A stretch of 64,000 bases of DNA, taken from the NCBI RefSeq assembly GCF_003003795.1, contig NZ_PVWK01000159.1:62001-126000 (forward strand), read 5' to 3'. Of this stretch, positions 36,369 through 49,782 are shown one piece after another (the first letter of the stretch is position 1; each line of letters begins with the position of its first letter). Both the position numbers and the translations under genes were made by a program. This stretch comes from Stenomitos frigidus ULC18. Lineage in GTDB: Bacteria; Cyanobacteriota; Cyanobacteriia; Leptolyngbyales; Leptolyngbyaceae. The notes under the pieces were generated by a model, which was not told where the DNA came from, did no database searches, and saw only the letters and a program-made list of their open reading frames with translations.

Positions 36369-37181
36369 ATGACCCCTTTTCAGGCAAGCGTTATGCAACC
36401 GATCGGCCATGCTCCAGCCATCTCGTCTTCTGATTCGTGGTTGGCACTGTCGATCGGCAACTCGCGCCTCCATTGGGCACAGTTCACAGGCAACGACCTG
36501 CAACACACCTGGAACACCCCTCATTTCTCTGCCACCGATGCGCAGCAGTGCCTCGCCAGCCTCACCCCAAACGCTCCTCTCTACATTGCGTCAGTCGTCC
36601 CGCAGCAAAGCCAGCTATGGCAGGCGTATCCGTCAGCGCACGTCATCACCTTAGAACAAGTGCTGCTGCAAGGGCTGTATCCCACACTGGGAATCGATCG
36701 CGCTCTGGCAGTCTGGGGTGCGATCGACACCGTTGGCAGTCCCGTGCTTCTCATCGATGCAGGCACCGCGTTGACCTTGACTGGAGCCGCTGGCGATCGC
36801 CTAGTGGGTGGCGCTATTCTGCCAGGATTAAGGCTCCAGTTCCAGTCCCTCAACCAGGCAACCGCTGCCTTGCCTGACATGGGCACGGCAAACCTTACAG
36901 TGCAGCATCCCTTACCACCCCGCTGGGCAGCAAACACAGCCGACGCGATCGCCAGTGGCATCCTTTACACCCTACTGGCAGGACTGCAAGCCTTTGTAGA
37001 TGACTGGTGGCAGCAGTTTCCAGACAGCCCAGTGATGCTGCGAGGCGGAGACAGCGATCGTCTGCACAGCTACCTCACAGCCTACGCACCTGCTCTAGCA
37101 AGGCAGATCACCATCGAGCCCAATTTGATTTTTTGGGGCATGCGGAAGGTGAGGGGGGAAAGGCTAAAGGATGAAGGCTAA
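36369..37181 (+). CDS. coaX: Type III pantothenate kinase
   Basis: This enzyme phosphorylates pantothenate, the first step of coenzyme A synthesis. The 270-residue product has the ASKHA-fold motifs of CoaX: LALSIGNSRLHWAQF at the phosphate-binding loop (Asp of the usual DxGNT is replaced by Ser), and LLIDAGTALTLT with the second Asp. GGAILPGLRLQFQSL follows, with TADAIASGILYTL near the C-terminus. The first-loop substitution is seen in cyanobacterial members as far as I recall. ATG 36369 is likely; 36393 is an alternative. Its last seven codons fall in an inverted repeat shared with the convergent gene. Confidence 0.9.
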   Translation: MTPFQASVMQPIGHAPAISSSDSWLALSIGNSRLHWAQFTGNDLQHTWNTPHFSATDAQQCLASLTPNAPLYIASVVPQQSQLWQAYPSAHVITLEQVLLQGLYPTLGIDRALAVWGAIDTVGSPVLLIDAGTALTLTGAAGDRLVGGAILPGLRLQFQSLNQATAALPDMGTANLTVQHPLPPRWAANTADAIASGILYTLLAGLQAFVDDWWQQFPDSPVMLRGGDSDRLHSYLTAYAPALARQITIEPNLIFWGMRKVRGERLKDEG

Positions 37182-37224
37182 AAGATAAGTTTTTAGCCTT
37201 CATCCTTCATCCTTTAGCCTTTCC
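37158..37224. terminator. Long inverted repeat between convergent genes
   Basis: Left arm 37158-37184 and right arm 37191-37224 pair almost fully; the right arm has one extra GATGAAG. The hairpin overlaps the last codons of both flanking genes. It probably terminates both transcripts. Confidence 0.75.
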
Positions 37225-38018
37225 TCCACAAACCCCCGAATCGCTTGAGCGACTGCATCCGGTTGGGTTTCGAGCAGTTGGCTACTAGTGCTGGGCAAGC
37301 GTTGGAGTGCTGCGTCAGGAGCCAATTGCGCATAGGTTTGATTCAAAAGCCTGGCAATAGGAGTGTCTTGTGCACCTTGCAGCACCAACACGGGTACTTT
37401 GAGCCATTTCAACTGTTCCTGGAGTTGTTCTGAGCGAAGTTCTGCCCGTCGTCGTTGAAAGAGCAGCTTGCAGGCAACCGGGCAGTCGAGTAGTTGTCGT
37501 CGTTTTTGCAGCAGTTGCTCCAGGCTGCGGAGCTTGAGAATTTTCCGTAACGAGTGGAGCGATCGCAGCACCCATCCCACCACCAAAAGCTTCAACAGCC
37601 TTGCCTTCCACCAACGCCGTCTCAAGCCCACGCCCTCAACGCCTTCGGGTGCCAACAAAACCACCCCTTCGACTTGCTCAAGATACTTCAGCGCATAGCT
37701 CACCGCAATCCAACCGCCCAACGAATGCCCCACCAAATACACCCGCCGCAACCTTAGCGCGTCTAGGTGCTCGGCCAGACACGCAACCTCTAGATCAATG
37801 GCGTAATGAACGTTGGGTTGTTCTGATTCACCAAACCCAAGCAAATCGGGCGCAAGGCAATGATAATCTGCACTCAGCCGCTCAATCACTGGAAGCCATT
37901 GACCGCTGTCTTCCCAGGAACCATGCAAAAAGATAATCGTGCTCCCCTGACCCACTTCACGCCAGAAAATCTGTCCTTGCGGTAACCTGATGCGAGCATT
38001 TCTGAGCGGTAAAGCCAT
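37200..38018 (-). CDS. Alpha/beta hydrolase
   Basis: The 272-residue protein has the fold's key parts: oxyanion motif FLHGSWEDSGQW, LAPDLLGFGES, nucleophile elbow VGHSLGGWIAV and an acid-site strand VPVLVLQGAQDTPIA. The expected catalytic His after this is replaced by Ser in LPSTSSQLLETQPD, where relatives have GH. It may therefore be inactive or use another residue. The last residues ERLKDEG come from the inverted repeat shared with coaX. Substrate unknown. Confidence 0.85.
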   Translation of the reverse strand: MALPLRNARIRLPQGQIFWREVGQGSTIIFLHGSWEDSGQWLPVIERLSADYHCLAPDLLGFGESEQPNVHYAIDLEVACLAEHLDALRLRRVYLVGHSLGGWIAVSYALKYLEQVEGVVLLAPEGVEGVGLRRRWWKARLLKLLVVGWVLRSLHSLRKILKLRSLEQLLQKRRQLLDCPVACKLLFQRRRAELRSEQLQEQLKWLKVPVLVLQGAQDTPIARLLNQTYAQLAPDAALQRLPSTSSQLLETQPDAVAQAIRGFVEERLKDEG

Positions 38019-38084
38019 CCTGAAGAAGGAAAATGTAGATGTGAGTTTGAGTTAATACTAAACGGCGATCGCCCCTTTTAGAAG

Positions 38085-38183
38085 TAGGGACGTTACAGGT
38101 AACGTCCCTACGGCACAGAAACTGGGTTTCTCCACAAAAATTGCCGTTCCAGCATCCAGGCTAGGTCCACAAACCCGGTTTCT
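38085..38183. repeat. Cluster of intergenic palindromes
   Basis: TAGGGACGTTAC and its complement form a palindrome at 38085-38110. AGAAACTGGGTTTCT (38117-38131) and AAACCCGGTTTCT (38171-38183) are relatives of the palindromes at 36.3 kb. All sit between the hydrolase and Nudix genes. Confidence 0.75.
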
Positions 38184-38197
38184 TCGTTTCTCGCTCT

Positions 38198-38707
38198 CTA
38201 TGCCAGGGTTGTCTGTCCGTTGAGGTAATCCTGAAGTTGGCGATCGTGATCGTGAGACAGCCGACCGAGCGGCAAATCAGTGCGGGAGAACGCTTGCACA
38301 TCAAGCACTTCCATCGGGTCGCTGATGTGCATCGTGCCCTTTGCCTCTACTTCAACCACAACACAGATCGAGTGAATGCGAGGATCGCGATCGGGTGAAG
38401 AATAGACGCCCACTAAACGGCAGATCTTGGCAACCTCAAGCCCCGTTTCTTCTGTCAGCTCTCGATAGACCGTGGTAGGGATGTCTTCGCCCCAATCAAC
38501 CATGCCGCCTGGTAAGCCCCACTGACCGTTATCACGGCGCTGAACCAGCACAATACGCCCGTCGGGCAGAATTGGAATGATGCTTGTACCCATTACCGGA
38601 TGCCGGAACAGGATGCCCAATACAGCTTGTCCAAAATGCCATAACCGACGCATAGGTAAAATCGCAGGCTTAAAAAAGTTTCCCTTGACAACCAGAAGCC
38701 GCGCCAC
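38198..38707 (-). CDS. Nudix hydrolase
   Basis: The 169-residue enzyme has a complete Nudix box, G68-x5-E74-x7-R82-E83-L-x-E86-E87-x-G89, so metal binding and pyrophosphate cleavage should be intact. It would hydrolyse a nucleoside diphosphate linked to another group. A Trp/Phe-rich N-terminal part (RLWHFGQAVLGILF) precedes the domain and may be a lid or membrane contact. The PrxQ gene lies 26 bases upstream on the same strand, so they may be co-transcribed. Confidence 0.92.
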   Translation of the reverse strand: MARLLVVKGNFFKPAILPMRRLWHFGQAVLGILFRHPVMGTSIIPILPDGRIVLVQRRDNGQWGLPGGMVDWGEDIPTTVYRELTEETGLEVAKICRLVGVYSSPDRDPRIHSICVVVEVEAKGTMHISDPMEVLDVQAFSRTDLPLGRLSHDHDRQLQDYLNGQTTLA

Positions 38708-38733
38708 TGGCGATGAGTGTCATTGCTATCCGA

Positions 38734-39192
38734 TCAGTCAAGCGTCGCCAGAATCTCTTTCGCATGGGACTCGGGCTTAACTTTTTTATAGATCTGCTCG
38801 ATCGTACCATCTGGAGCAATGACAAATGTGGCGCGGCTCACTCCAATGTATTCTTTGCCCATAAACTTCTTGAGCCCATAGCTCTCATAGGCGGTGGCAA
38901 CCTGCCCACCCTCATCGATCAGCAGCGGAAACGGCAGCTCAAACTTAGCCGTAAACTTTTCGTGCGATTTGGCATCATCCGTACTGACCCCAAGAACCAC
39001 CACATCTTTGCCTTGAAAGTCGGCATAAGCGTCTCGAAAACCACAGGCTTCTTTAGTGCAGCCAGGAGTGTTGTCACGGGGATAGAAGTACAACACTACC
39101 CGCTTGCCTTGCAAACCAGCCAGGTTAATGATGTTACCTTTGCCATCCGGCAAGCTGAACGTAGGAGCAGGATCACCAATACTAAGAGCCAT
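38734..39192 (-). CDS. bcp: Peroxiredoxin Q (BCP type)
   Basis: The 152-residue thiol peroxidase has the peroxidatic C45 and resolving C50 in PGCTKEACGFRD, the five-residue spacing of atypical two-Cys PrxQ. It ends with the usual KVKPESHAKEIL segment. It reduces hydrogen and organic peroxides with thioredoxin, protecting the photosynthetic apparatus in cyanobacteria. No transit or signal peptide is seen. Confidence 0.95.
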   Translation of the reverse strand: MALSIGDPAPTFSLPDGKGNIINLAGLQGKRVVLYFYPRDNTPGCTKEACGFRDAYADFQGKDVVVLGVSTDDAKSHEKFTAKFELPFPLLIDEGGQVATAYESYGLKKFMGKEYIGVSRATFVIAPDGTIEQIYKKVKPESHAKEILATLD

Positions 39193-39257
39193 AATGCGTT
39201 ATTAACTAAGCCATTACTATTGGATGTTAAGTGCTTCTTTACAATCTGTCTAGCTTG

Positions 39258-39317
39258 GGAAAGGCTAAGGGCTAAAGACTAAAAAATTAAGCCTTCACCC
39301 TTTAGCCCTTAGTCTTT
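39258..39317. terminator. Inverted repeat after hisB
   Basis: GGAAAGGCTAAGGGCTAAAG pairs with CTTTAGCCCTTAGTCTTTCC around an AT-rich centre, immediately after the hisB stop. It resembles the hairpin at 37.2 kb in sequence (AAAGGCTAA core). Confidence 0.7.
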
Positions 39318-39318
39318 C

Positions 39319-39957
39319 CTACAACACCCCTTTAGAACTGGGAATTGTATGTGCACGTCTGGGGTCGATTTCGGCTGCCATGCGGAGCGATCGCGCCAGT
39401 GCCTTGAACGTTGCTTCAATAATATGGTGCGAGTTGATGCCATCGAGTTGACGGATGTGGAGCGTCATCTGGGAATGGTTCACGATCGCCACGAAGAACT
39501 CTCGCACCAGTTGCGTATCGTAGGTGCCCACACGCTGAGTCGGAATCTCTAATCCGTAGCTGAGATGCGGACGACCTGAAAAATCGAGCGCGACTTGAAT
39601 GAGCGCTTCGTCCAGAGGCGCAATAAAATGACCGAAGCGAACAATGCCTTTGCGATCGCCCAACGCTTTTGCCAAGGCCATTCCCAGCGTAATGCCCACA
39701 TCTTCATTGGTGTGATGGTCGTCAATCTCAATGTCACCCGTTGCTTGCACGTTCAGGTCGATCAGTCCATGAGAGGAAATCTGATGCAGCATGTGATTGA
39801 GAAAGGGAATCCCGGTGTTGGCAGTACATTGCCCAGTGCCATCCAGGTTCAGCGTTACCTGCACATCCGTTTCGCCCGTCTTGCGGCTGACGGTCGCGGT
39901 ACGGTTAGGAAAAGTCAGGTTTTGAGTCAGGTTTGTAAGACGATCGCTGGTCTGCAT
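39319..39957 (-). CDS. hisB: Imidazoleglycerol-phosphate dehydratase
   Basis: This enzyme dehydrates imidazoleglycerol phosphate in histidine synthesis. The 212-residue product shows the paired metal-binding motifs: [15 protein letters not shown] and its repeat [15 protein letters not shown], plus FLNHMLHQI and the FSGRPHL segment. ATG 39957 gives the normal bacterial length; a longer in-frame start at 40041 would add 28 unrelated residues. The gene is single-function, without the phosphatase domain of enteric HisB. Confidence 0.96.
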   Translation of the reverse strand: MQTSDRLTNLTQNLTFPNRTATVSRKTGETDVQVTLNLDGTGQCTANTGIPFLNHMLHQISSHGLIDLNVQATGDIEIDDHHTNEDVGITLGMALAKALGDRKGIVRFGHFIAPLDEALIQVALDFSGRPHLSYGLEIPTQRVGTYDTQLVREFFVAIVNHSQMTLHIRQLDGINSHHIIEATFKALARSLRMAAEIDPRRAHTIPSSKGVL

Positions 39958-40118
39958 GAAACTTGCACGCTCAAAGGCAACAGTTTTATTATCGGCGATC
40001 GCGCGATCGTTCATCCAACAGAGAGCCGATCGCCATAGCAATCCTACTTACACTCCTCGCTTATGACTCTTGACCCCTGCTGCAATTGAAAGTGACGACA
40101 GAGAATCAATCACTGCAA

Positions 40119-41978
40119 TCAAAAGAGTTCAAAGGTGACCGATCGATGCGACAAGTTGGGATTGTAGTACGGATCGCCGTTGAGTTTGGTGAAATAGCGC
40201 TTCCACTTCTGGTTCAACGTTTCCCACTCATTGGGTTGCAGTCCCGCCTTCCGGCTAATCGACTCGTAATGAATTAACTGCACATACGGCGTCACCACAT
40301 TGCGATAGCCAGCCTGATGCACCTTCAAACAAAAGTCCACGTCGTTATAGTTGAGCGGAAAAATTTCGTCCATGCCGCCAACCTGCTGGAAAATGTCTTG
40401 ACGAATCATCAGGCAAGCAGCCGTCACTGCCAGATAATTGCGATTCACGAGGTTAGAGCAATAGTAACCGGGATGATCACCATCAAAACCGTGGTAAGCG
40501 TGACCAGGATTGCCTCCCAGCACCATGACCCCTCCGTGCTGAATTTTGCCATCAGGATAGAGCAGCTTGGCACCGACCGCGCCAATGTCCTGCTGCTGGG
40601 CAAACTCCAGCATCGACTCCAACCAATCCGGCGTGAGGACTTCTGTATCATCGTTTAGCAGCAGCAAAAATTGTCCGTTGGCGTTGGCGGCACCCTGGTT
40701 AATGCGGTGGGCAAAGTTAAACGGCTCTTTGCAACGCACCAAGTGCAGATGAGGCGCCGCCTCACCGTCAAAGACTTGCTTGACGGTTGCCAGAATGTCG
40801 TCTGGAATGTCGTAGCCATCGACTAAGACCACCTCAAAATTGCGGTAGGTACTGCGTTCTTGCAGACTACGCAGACAGTTTTCTAGCGCCACGATCGGTT
40901 GATCTGATGTCATCACAGCCTTGCCAGCACTGGGAATGATGATGCTAATTAACGGTTCACCCAAAAGATGCCGACGAACGCGCCAAAAGCCGGGTCGTTT
41001 AGGGACTGCTTCCACTAAACCGGGATAGCGGCTGCGTGCCAGCATATCTTCTAGCGCTGCACGCGCTGCGGTATACGCCCAGGGTTTTGCCTGCTCTCCA
41101 CCCGCTGTCACCGAAGCAGGAATGACTCGCCAGTGATAAAGAATTTTGGGAATGTGATAAATCGATCGGGTCTTTTCAACGACACGTAGCACCAGATCAT
41201 AGTCCTGAGCGCCATCGAAGCCTGCGCGAAAACCACCGATCGCGCGGATGAGGCTGGTACGATAGACGCCCAAATGACAGGTGTACATACAGGCGTGAAA
41301 GTAGTCCGGCGACCAATCGGGCTTGAAGAATGGATCGAGCCGCTTGCCTTTCGTATTTAGTTTGTCTTCATCGCTGTAGATGAAGTCGGCATCAGGATAC
41401 TCATTAATGAGCTTGGCATTCTCGAACAGCGCATTGACGGCCAGTTCGTCGTCATGGTCAAGTAGTGCTATATAATCGCCGGTCGCTAAGGCTAAGGCAT
41501 CATTGCTGGCAGCCACAATCTGACCATTTTCGGGACGAAAAACGACCTTGATGCGAGGATCAATCTGGCTGTAGTGGCTAAGGATGCGCTTGATGTGGGG
41601 CTTGGGCGAAGCGTCATCGGCAATGCACAGTTCCCAATCGGGATAAATTTGGTTCCGAACGGATTGAATCGCTTTTTCAAGCCAGTTTGCCTCGACGTTA
41701 TAAACGGGCATGATGACCGAAAATTTCGGACGTACAGACCACTGCTCGATCGCCCGTTTGGCAGCAAGGATATCGGCTGGAGTCAGACGATCGTGAGCCA
41801 CCCATTTCTGGTAGCTCATGCGCCCGCGGAGCTTCTCCATACTGCGACGATAGAGAAACTGCAGCAGTCCCAGCGTATTGCGTTCGCGCCAGACCTTGAA
41901 GAGCTTGCCAAGCTTTGTGCTAACGAAACCGAGAGGATTAGAGTCGCTCATAACGTGATTGTATCGAAGGTCAGACAT
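40119..41978 (-). CDS. Glycosyltransferase with two GT2 domains
   Basis: The 619-residue protein holds two family-2 domains. The first (about 85-300) has FSVIMPVYNV, DWELCIADDAS and LLDHDDEL. The second (about 340-580) has ISIIIPSAGK, FEVVLVDGY, LLLNDDTEVL and the acidic NDVDFCLK motif. Such double enzymes build rhamnan-type or O-antigen polysaccharides. About 80 basic residues precede the first domain. It has no membrane span and should act on the cytoplasmic face. A second start at 41951 is possible. Confidence 0.9.
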   Translation of the reverse strand: MSDLRYNHVMSDSNPLGFVSTKLGKLFKVWRERNTLGLLQFLYRRSMEKLRGRMSYQKWVAHDRLTPADILAAKRAIEQWSVRPKFSVIMPVYNVEANWLEKAIQSVRNQIYPDWELCIADDASPKPHIKRILSHYSQIDPRIKVVFRPENGQIVAASNDALALATGDYIALLDHDDELAVNALFENAKLINEYPDADFIYSDEDKLNTKGKRLDPFFKPDWSPDYFHACMYTCHLGVYRTSLIRAIGGFRAGFDGAQDYDLVLRVVEKTRSIYHIPKILYHWRVIPASVTAGGEQAKPWAYTAARAALEDMLARSRYPGLVEAVPKRPGFWRVRRHLLGEPLISIIIPSAGKAVMTSDQPIVALENCLRSLQERSTYRNFEVVLVDGYDIPDDILATVKQVFDGEAAPHLHLVRCKEPFNFAHRINQGAANANGQFLLLLNDDTEVLTPDWLESMLEFAQQQDIGAVGAKLLYPDGKIQHGGVMVLGGNPGHAYHGFDGDHPGYYCSNLVNRNYLAVTAACLMIRQDIFQQVGGMDEIFPLNYNDVDFCLKVHQAGYRNVVTPYVQLIHYESISRKAGLQPNEWETLNQKWKRYFTKLNGDPYYNPNLSHRSVTFELF

Positions 41979-42085
41979 CTAGGACGAGACGCTTCCCAAC
42001 CCTATCTGCTAATTCCATCAGTGACAAGCGCTTTTTAGGGACGTTACATGTCTCGCCCTACAGAATGTCACGCCCTAGAGAAGGC

Positions 42086-42343
42086 CTAAAGATCCGATGG
42101 GGAATCAGGCGCAACGATTTCGCCTTCACCCAGACTCAACATTCGCTGCTGATCGGTAATGAGGTCGCTAAGTTCGTGAAATTCAACGCCCATCGACTCG
42201 CAGGCCTGCTGCACCGACTGTTTGAACGTGTTGAGATCGGCACCATAGCCGCAAAGCTCAGCCGCTGTTTCCGCTCCCTGCTTCGCGTTGGCTCTAGCAC
42301 AATCGACTAACTCTAACCCTTTTAGCGGTTTGGTTGCTGCCAT
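42086..42343 (-). CDS. Conserved cyanobacterial small protein
   Basis: The 85-residue acidic protein (LKGLELVDCARANAKQG near its start, ELCGYGADLNTFKQSVQQACESMG in the middle) contains three Cys and looks helical. I recognise it as a conserved cyanobacterial hypothetical family without known role. The gene stands alone upstream of a repeat-rich gap. Confidence 0.72.
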   Translation of the reverse strand: MAATKPLKGLELVDCARANAKQGAETAAELCGYGADLNTFKQSVQQACESMGVEFHELSDLITDQQRMLSLGEGEIVAPDSPSDL

Positions 42344-42685
42344 GTTTGTTTAGATAATGCGGTCTCTGTCTATGTGTAACGAACTGGCACGCATTCCCAA
42401 TCCATCGCTGGACAGATTCAGGCTTCTGATTACCAGTAGAATCCCTCATACACCAACACCGTTTTAGCCGTCAGCTATCAGCCGTCAGCTATTACAACCG
42501 TTTTCTCTGAATAAGCCACAGATTGTAGACACTGCCCACAGATCTTGCAGCGAGGTGCTTTGAAAAATTGTGTGCACTGCCCACCCTTTTCCGTCAACTC
42601 AAAACTCAAAACTCAAAACTCAAAACTCAAAACTCAAAACTCAAAACTTTTAACCCCTGCCCCTCACCCCTCACCCCTCACCTTT
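42344..42685. other. Repeat-rich gap
   Basis: No gene is visible. The stretch contains a CAGCCGTCAGCTAT doublet (about 42468-42496), an AAAACTC heptamer array and a CCCCTCA heptamer array (see separate entries). Confidence 0.7.
42597..42672. repeat. AAAACTC and CCCCTCA heptanucleotide arrays
   Basis: About seven copies of AAAACTC (to about 42649) are followed by about three of CCCCTCA. Such short tandemly repeated heptamers are typical of filamentous cyanobacterial genomes and vary between strains. Confidence 0.92.
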
Positions 42686-43867
42686 CTACGGTGAAGACTG
42701 CCAGTATTGGTAGGCAGCATAGGCAAGTGTTGTCACACCAGCCACGATCGCCGTTTCATCGACCTCAAACTGCGGGTGATGGAGGGGATAGTTGTGTCTA
42801 TCTGTAAAACCAACGCCGAGACGAAACATACTGCCGGGAGCATGTTGCAAATAGACTGCAAAGTCTTCTGCACCGAGAGACGGTTCGTGAATAATCTGAA
42901 TGCTCTGTGAACCCAAGGTTGCTTCAGCCGACGCTTCCAGGAGTTGGGTCAGCACCAGATCATTTTGCACCGAAGGCGTACCACGTCGATAGTTGAGCTT
43001 GTACGTAGCTCCATAGGTCTGACAAAGATGCGCCACAATCTGTTCAATCCAGGCGGGCAGGGCAGCGCTCGTTTCGGGGTGGAGCGATCGCACGGTTCCC
43101 AAAAGATGCACCTGATCGGCAATGACGTTCGGTGCACGGCCACCGTTGATTTGCCCGATCGTCAGCACAACCGGATGCAGTGGATTTTGCGTACGACTAA
43201 TCGCCTGCTGCAGCGTTGTAATCACCTGAGAGGCAATCCAAATGGCATCGATCGCCTCATGCGGTCGTGCTCCGTGACCCGACTCTCCCAAAATAGTAAT
43301 TTCCAGATCATCAGCAGCGGCAGTGAGCGCACCATAGCGAATCCCGACAACTCCTGCAGGAATGGATGGCAGCACATGCAGCGACAAGATACCAGTCACC
43401 GCATCCATGACACCGTCTTGAACCATCCAGACAGCGCCTTGAGCAATTTCTTCTGCGGGTTGGAATAGGAAGCGAACGGCTCCCGGTAGGGCTTGCCCCA
43501 GTTGCGCGAGCACCATCGCTGTTCCTAAACCAACCGTCGTATGCACATCGTGACCGCAGGCATGCATCACTCCAGGTTGTCGCGACGCGAATGCTAATTC
43601 GGTATGCTCACGAATGGGTAAGGCATCCATATCAGTGCGGATTGCCAGTAGTCGAGTCTCAGCCCCTTGACCCGCTAGTTCGCCGACCACACCCACTTTG
43701 CCCACCCCTTCTTTCACCTGCAGCCCACAGGATGAGAGCACTCCTGCGACGTATGCGGCTGTTTGGTGTTCTTGCCCACTGAGTTCAGGATGGCTATGCA
43801 GGTGACGCCGAATTTTAATCAGCCGTGGAGCGAGGCTTTCGGCAAGAGCTTTGATTTGGGCAAGCAT
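42686..43867 (-). CDS. M20-family amidohydrolase
   Basis: The 393-residue metalloenzyme matches the N-acyl-amino-acid/IAA-amino-acid amidohydrolase group: IRRHLHSHPELSGQE at the start, TDMDALPI, the metal-binding HACGHDVHTT, FQPAEEIAQGA with the catalytic Glu pair, and EPSLGAEDFAVYLQ near the end. It would hydrolyse N-acyl amino acids or hippurate-like amides. No signal peptide. Its downstream side is the heptamer-repeat gap. Confidence 0.93.
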   Translation of the reverse strand: MLAQIKALAESLAPRLIKIRRHLHSHPELSGQEHQTAAYVAGVLSSCGLQVKEGVGKVGVVGELAGQGAETRLLAIRTDMDALPIREHTELAFASRQPGVMHACGHDVHTTVGLGTAMVLAQLGQALPGAVRFLFQPAEEIAQGAVWMVQDGVMDAVTGILSLHVLPSIPAGVVGIRYGALTAAADDLEITILGESGHGARPHEAIDAIWIASQVITTLQQAISRTQNPLHPVVLTIGQINGGRAPNVIADQVHLLGTVRSLHPETSAALPAWIEQIVAHLCQTYGATYKLNYRRGTPSVQNDLVLTQLLEASAEATLGSQSIQIIHEPSLGAEDFAVYLQHAPGSMFRLGVGFTDRHNYPLHHPQFEVDETAIVAGVTTLAYAAYQYWQSSP

Positions 43868-43982
43868 GAATCCATTGTGTTAGGCGTTACCTCTATGATA
43901 CGGATTGTTACAAAGTTCTGAACGTTGAACAGTGTCATAGCCAACCCCCTGTTGCTTGCTCCGTATGTAGCGACTTGCCGTT

Positions 43983-44147
43983 TTAGTTAGCCGAATTGAT
44001 GCCGTTGGCATTGGGCAAGATTGCACGAATGCGAGGACTATGCCGCTTTTTTCTGCCGCACGGAATGGTCTGCAAGGCCTGAAAGATGTCTTGATCTGAA
44101 TTTAGGATGCTGGGACTTAAGCGGTTATTGGTGTTTTGAGTGATCAT
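43983..44147 (-). CDS. Small peptide gene candidate
   Basis: A 54-codon frame begins MITQNTNNRLSPSILNSDQDIF and ends ILPNANGINSAN. GGGA lies about ten bases upstream of ATG 44147. The first half is Asn/Ser-rich and the centre is basic (PCGRKKRH). I recognise no family. A longer in-frame start at 44255 exists but reads poorly. Confidence 0.35.
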   Translation of the reverse strand: MITQNTNNRLSPSILNSDQDIFQALQTIPCGRKKRHSPRIRAILPNANGINSAN

Positions 44148-44285
44148 GGTTCGATTCCCTGACGATTGAGCTGGACAAGGTGAGGACGCCCAATCGCAGC
44201 TCAAGATAAATGAACGAGTGGCTATCTTTAGAGACTCTTTAACCAGAAGCCGCAAATAGAGGTATAGAGAGACGCAGAGTTTACC

Positions 44286-44672
44286 ATTACTTCATATCGA
44301 CGGGTCAATTCTTTCTCTTGACGAGTCGATTCGGTTTCTCGATGGGTCAATTCGGTTTCTCAATGGGCCAATTCGTTTCCTTAAGGAGCCAATCTGTTCT
44401 CTCGATGAGTCAATTCGCTTTCTCGATTGCTCGATTCGTTTTCTTGAGGGGGCGATCGCCCGCAACGAAGCACTGATCGCTCGCCACGAAGCACCGATCG
44501 TCCGCCACGAAGCACCGATCGTCCGCCACGAAGCACCGATCGTCCGCCACGAAGCACCGATCGCTCGCAACGGAGAACTGATCGTTTGCCACGAAGCACC
44601 GATCGCCAGCAACGGAGAACTGATCGCCCACAACGGAGAACTGATCGCCCACAACGGAGAACTGATCGCCCG
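44286..44672 (-). repeat. 21-bp tandem repeat block encoding in-frame heptapeptides
   Basis: About 18 units of 21 bases fill this stretch. The right part repeats ACCGATCG-TCCGCCACGAAGC; the left part repeats TTCTCGATGAGTCAATTCG-type units. Read on the minus strand in the frame of the gene that stops at 44673, it stays open to 44292 and gives heptads such as WAISSPL, RTIGASW and RKRIDSS. There is no start codon other than TTG. It is either a lost or read-through C-terminal tail of the TIR-CHAT protein, or non-coding repeat. Confidence 0.85.
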
Positions 44673-49037
<4,365 letters not shown>

Positions 49038-49219
49038 CTAGCTGATATTAATAGCCTACACACGCATTCACCAGATTCGGGAAAGCTTCTTCTGCCAGTT
49101 TGGAGTTTGATGCCATCCACAAGGCATGCCCATTCAGAGCAATGAGCTGGACGATATGGGATACCTAACGCAGAGTAGAGCGCGCGTCATCCTAGCGCAG
49201 CCGCGATCGCCCAGTATCC

Positions 49220-49446
49220 CTAAAGCAAAACCTTGTCGTCGATTGGCTGATGATGTAGCACCATCAGTTGGTTTGCCTTGAGCGTTTCCAGTGCATAGGC
49301 TCGACCTTGAGCATCACTAAACTCAACCTCAAAAGATTCTGGTTCATAGACCTCCACGATCGTCCCAACCTGCCCCGATCGAGTTTCAACTCAGGCAAAG
49401 CCTCAATCAGGGCAACGATATCCAGCAGCTTAATTGGTCGTTTCAT
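49220..49446 (-). pseudogene. DUF4926 gene with a one-base frameshift
   Basis: The start, with AGGAG eight bases upstream of ATG 49446, reads MKRPIKLLDIVALIEALPELKL, the DUF4926 opening. At the four-base G run (49373-49376, minus sense) the frame breaks. Adding one G restores GQVGTIVEVYEPESFEVEF and then QGRAYALETLKANQLMVL, a full DUF4926 domain ending at stop 49220. The family is a small SH3-like protein often found near toxin-antitoxin-like pairs. The gene is inactive as read, or the base is a sequencing error. Confidence 0.82.
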
Positions 49447-49542
49447 CGGTTTCTCCTGACTGATCAGGTAGGGCTGGGCACTCACGAATGCCAGGGTGTG
49501 TTCAGGCAATGATAGACTTGGCGCGGGGTAATTTAGAAGCGG

Positions 49543-49782
49543 CTACTGCCCATATGAAGCAGCCGATGCCAACAATCCAGTAGGGGTTGTTGGCGTCAAT
49601 CGACCCATCTCAGAGGTAATCAACAGAACGATGCCAAAGAGTAGTGTGCCAAAGACACACAATGCGCCAAAGGCAATCTCGGTATTGCCTCGAAACAGGC
49701 TTGTATCGCCCCTTGCGATCGCACGAGCCACGGTCATCTCGCTCCTGGTACTGATTGGAGGATATGAACTGCGATCGCTCAT
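49543..49782 (-). CDS. Possible small membrane protein, antisense to GH19 gene start
   Basis: A 79-codon frame encodes a Ser/Arg-rich N-terminus and one membrane span (IAFGALCVFGTLLFGIVLLI). GGAG lies about 12 bases upstream of its ATG. It overlaps the first 150 bases of the GH19 frame on the other strand, which also reads as a membrane span. Only one is likely to be real in the overlap; I cannot decide which. Confidence 0.35.
   Translation of the reverse strand: MSDRSSYPPISTRSEMTVARAIARGDTSLFRGNTEIAFGALCVFGTLLFGIVLLITSEMGRLTPTTPTGLLASAASYGQ

Noticed and set aside
36040-36369. Heptapeptide protein on the plus strand before coaX
   Set aside because: It has no start signal, and the frame is open only because of the 21-bp period.
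44286-44672. CRISPR-like regular repeats
   Set aside because: The 21-base units follow one another without unique spacers, and no cas genes are near.
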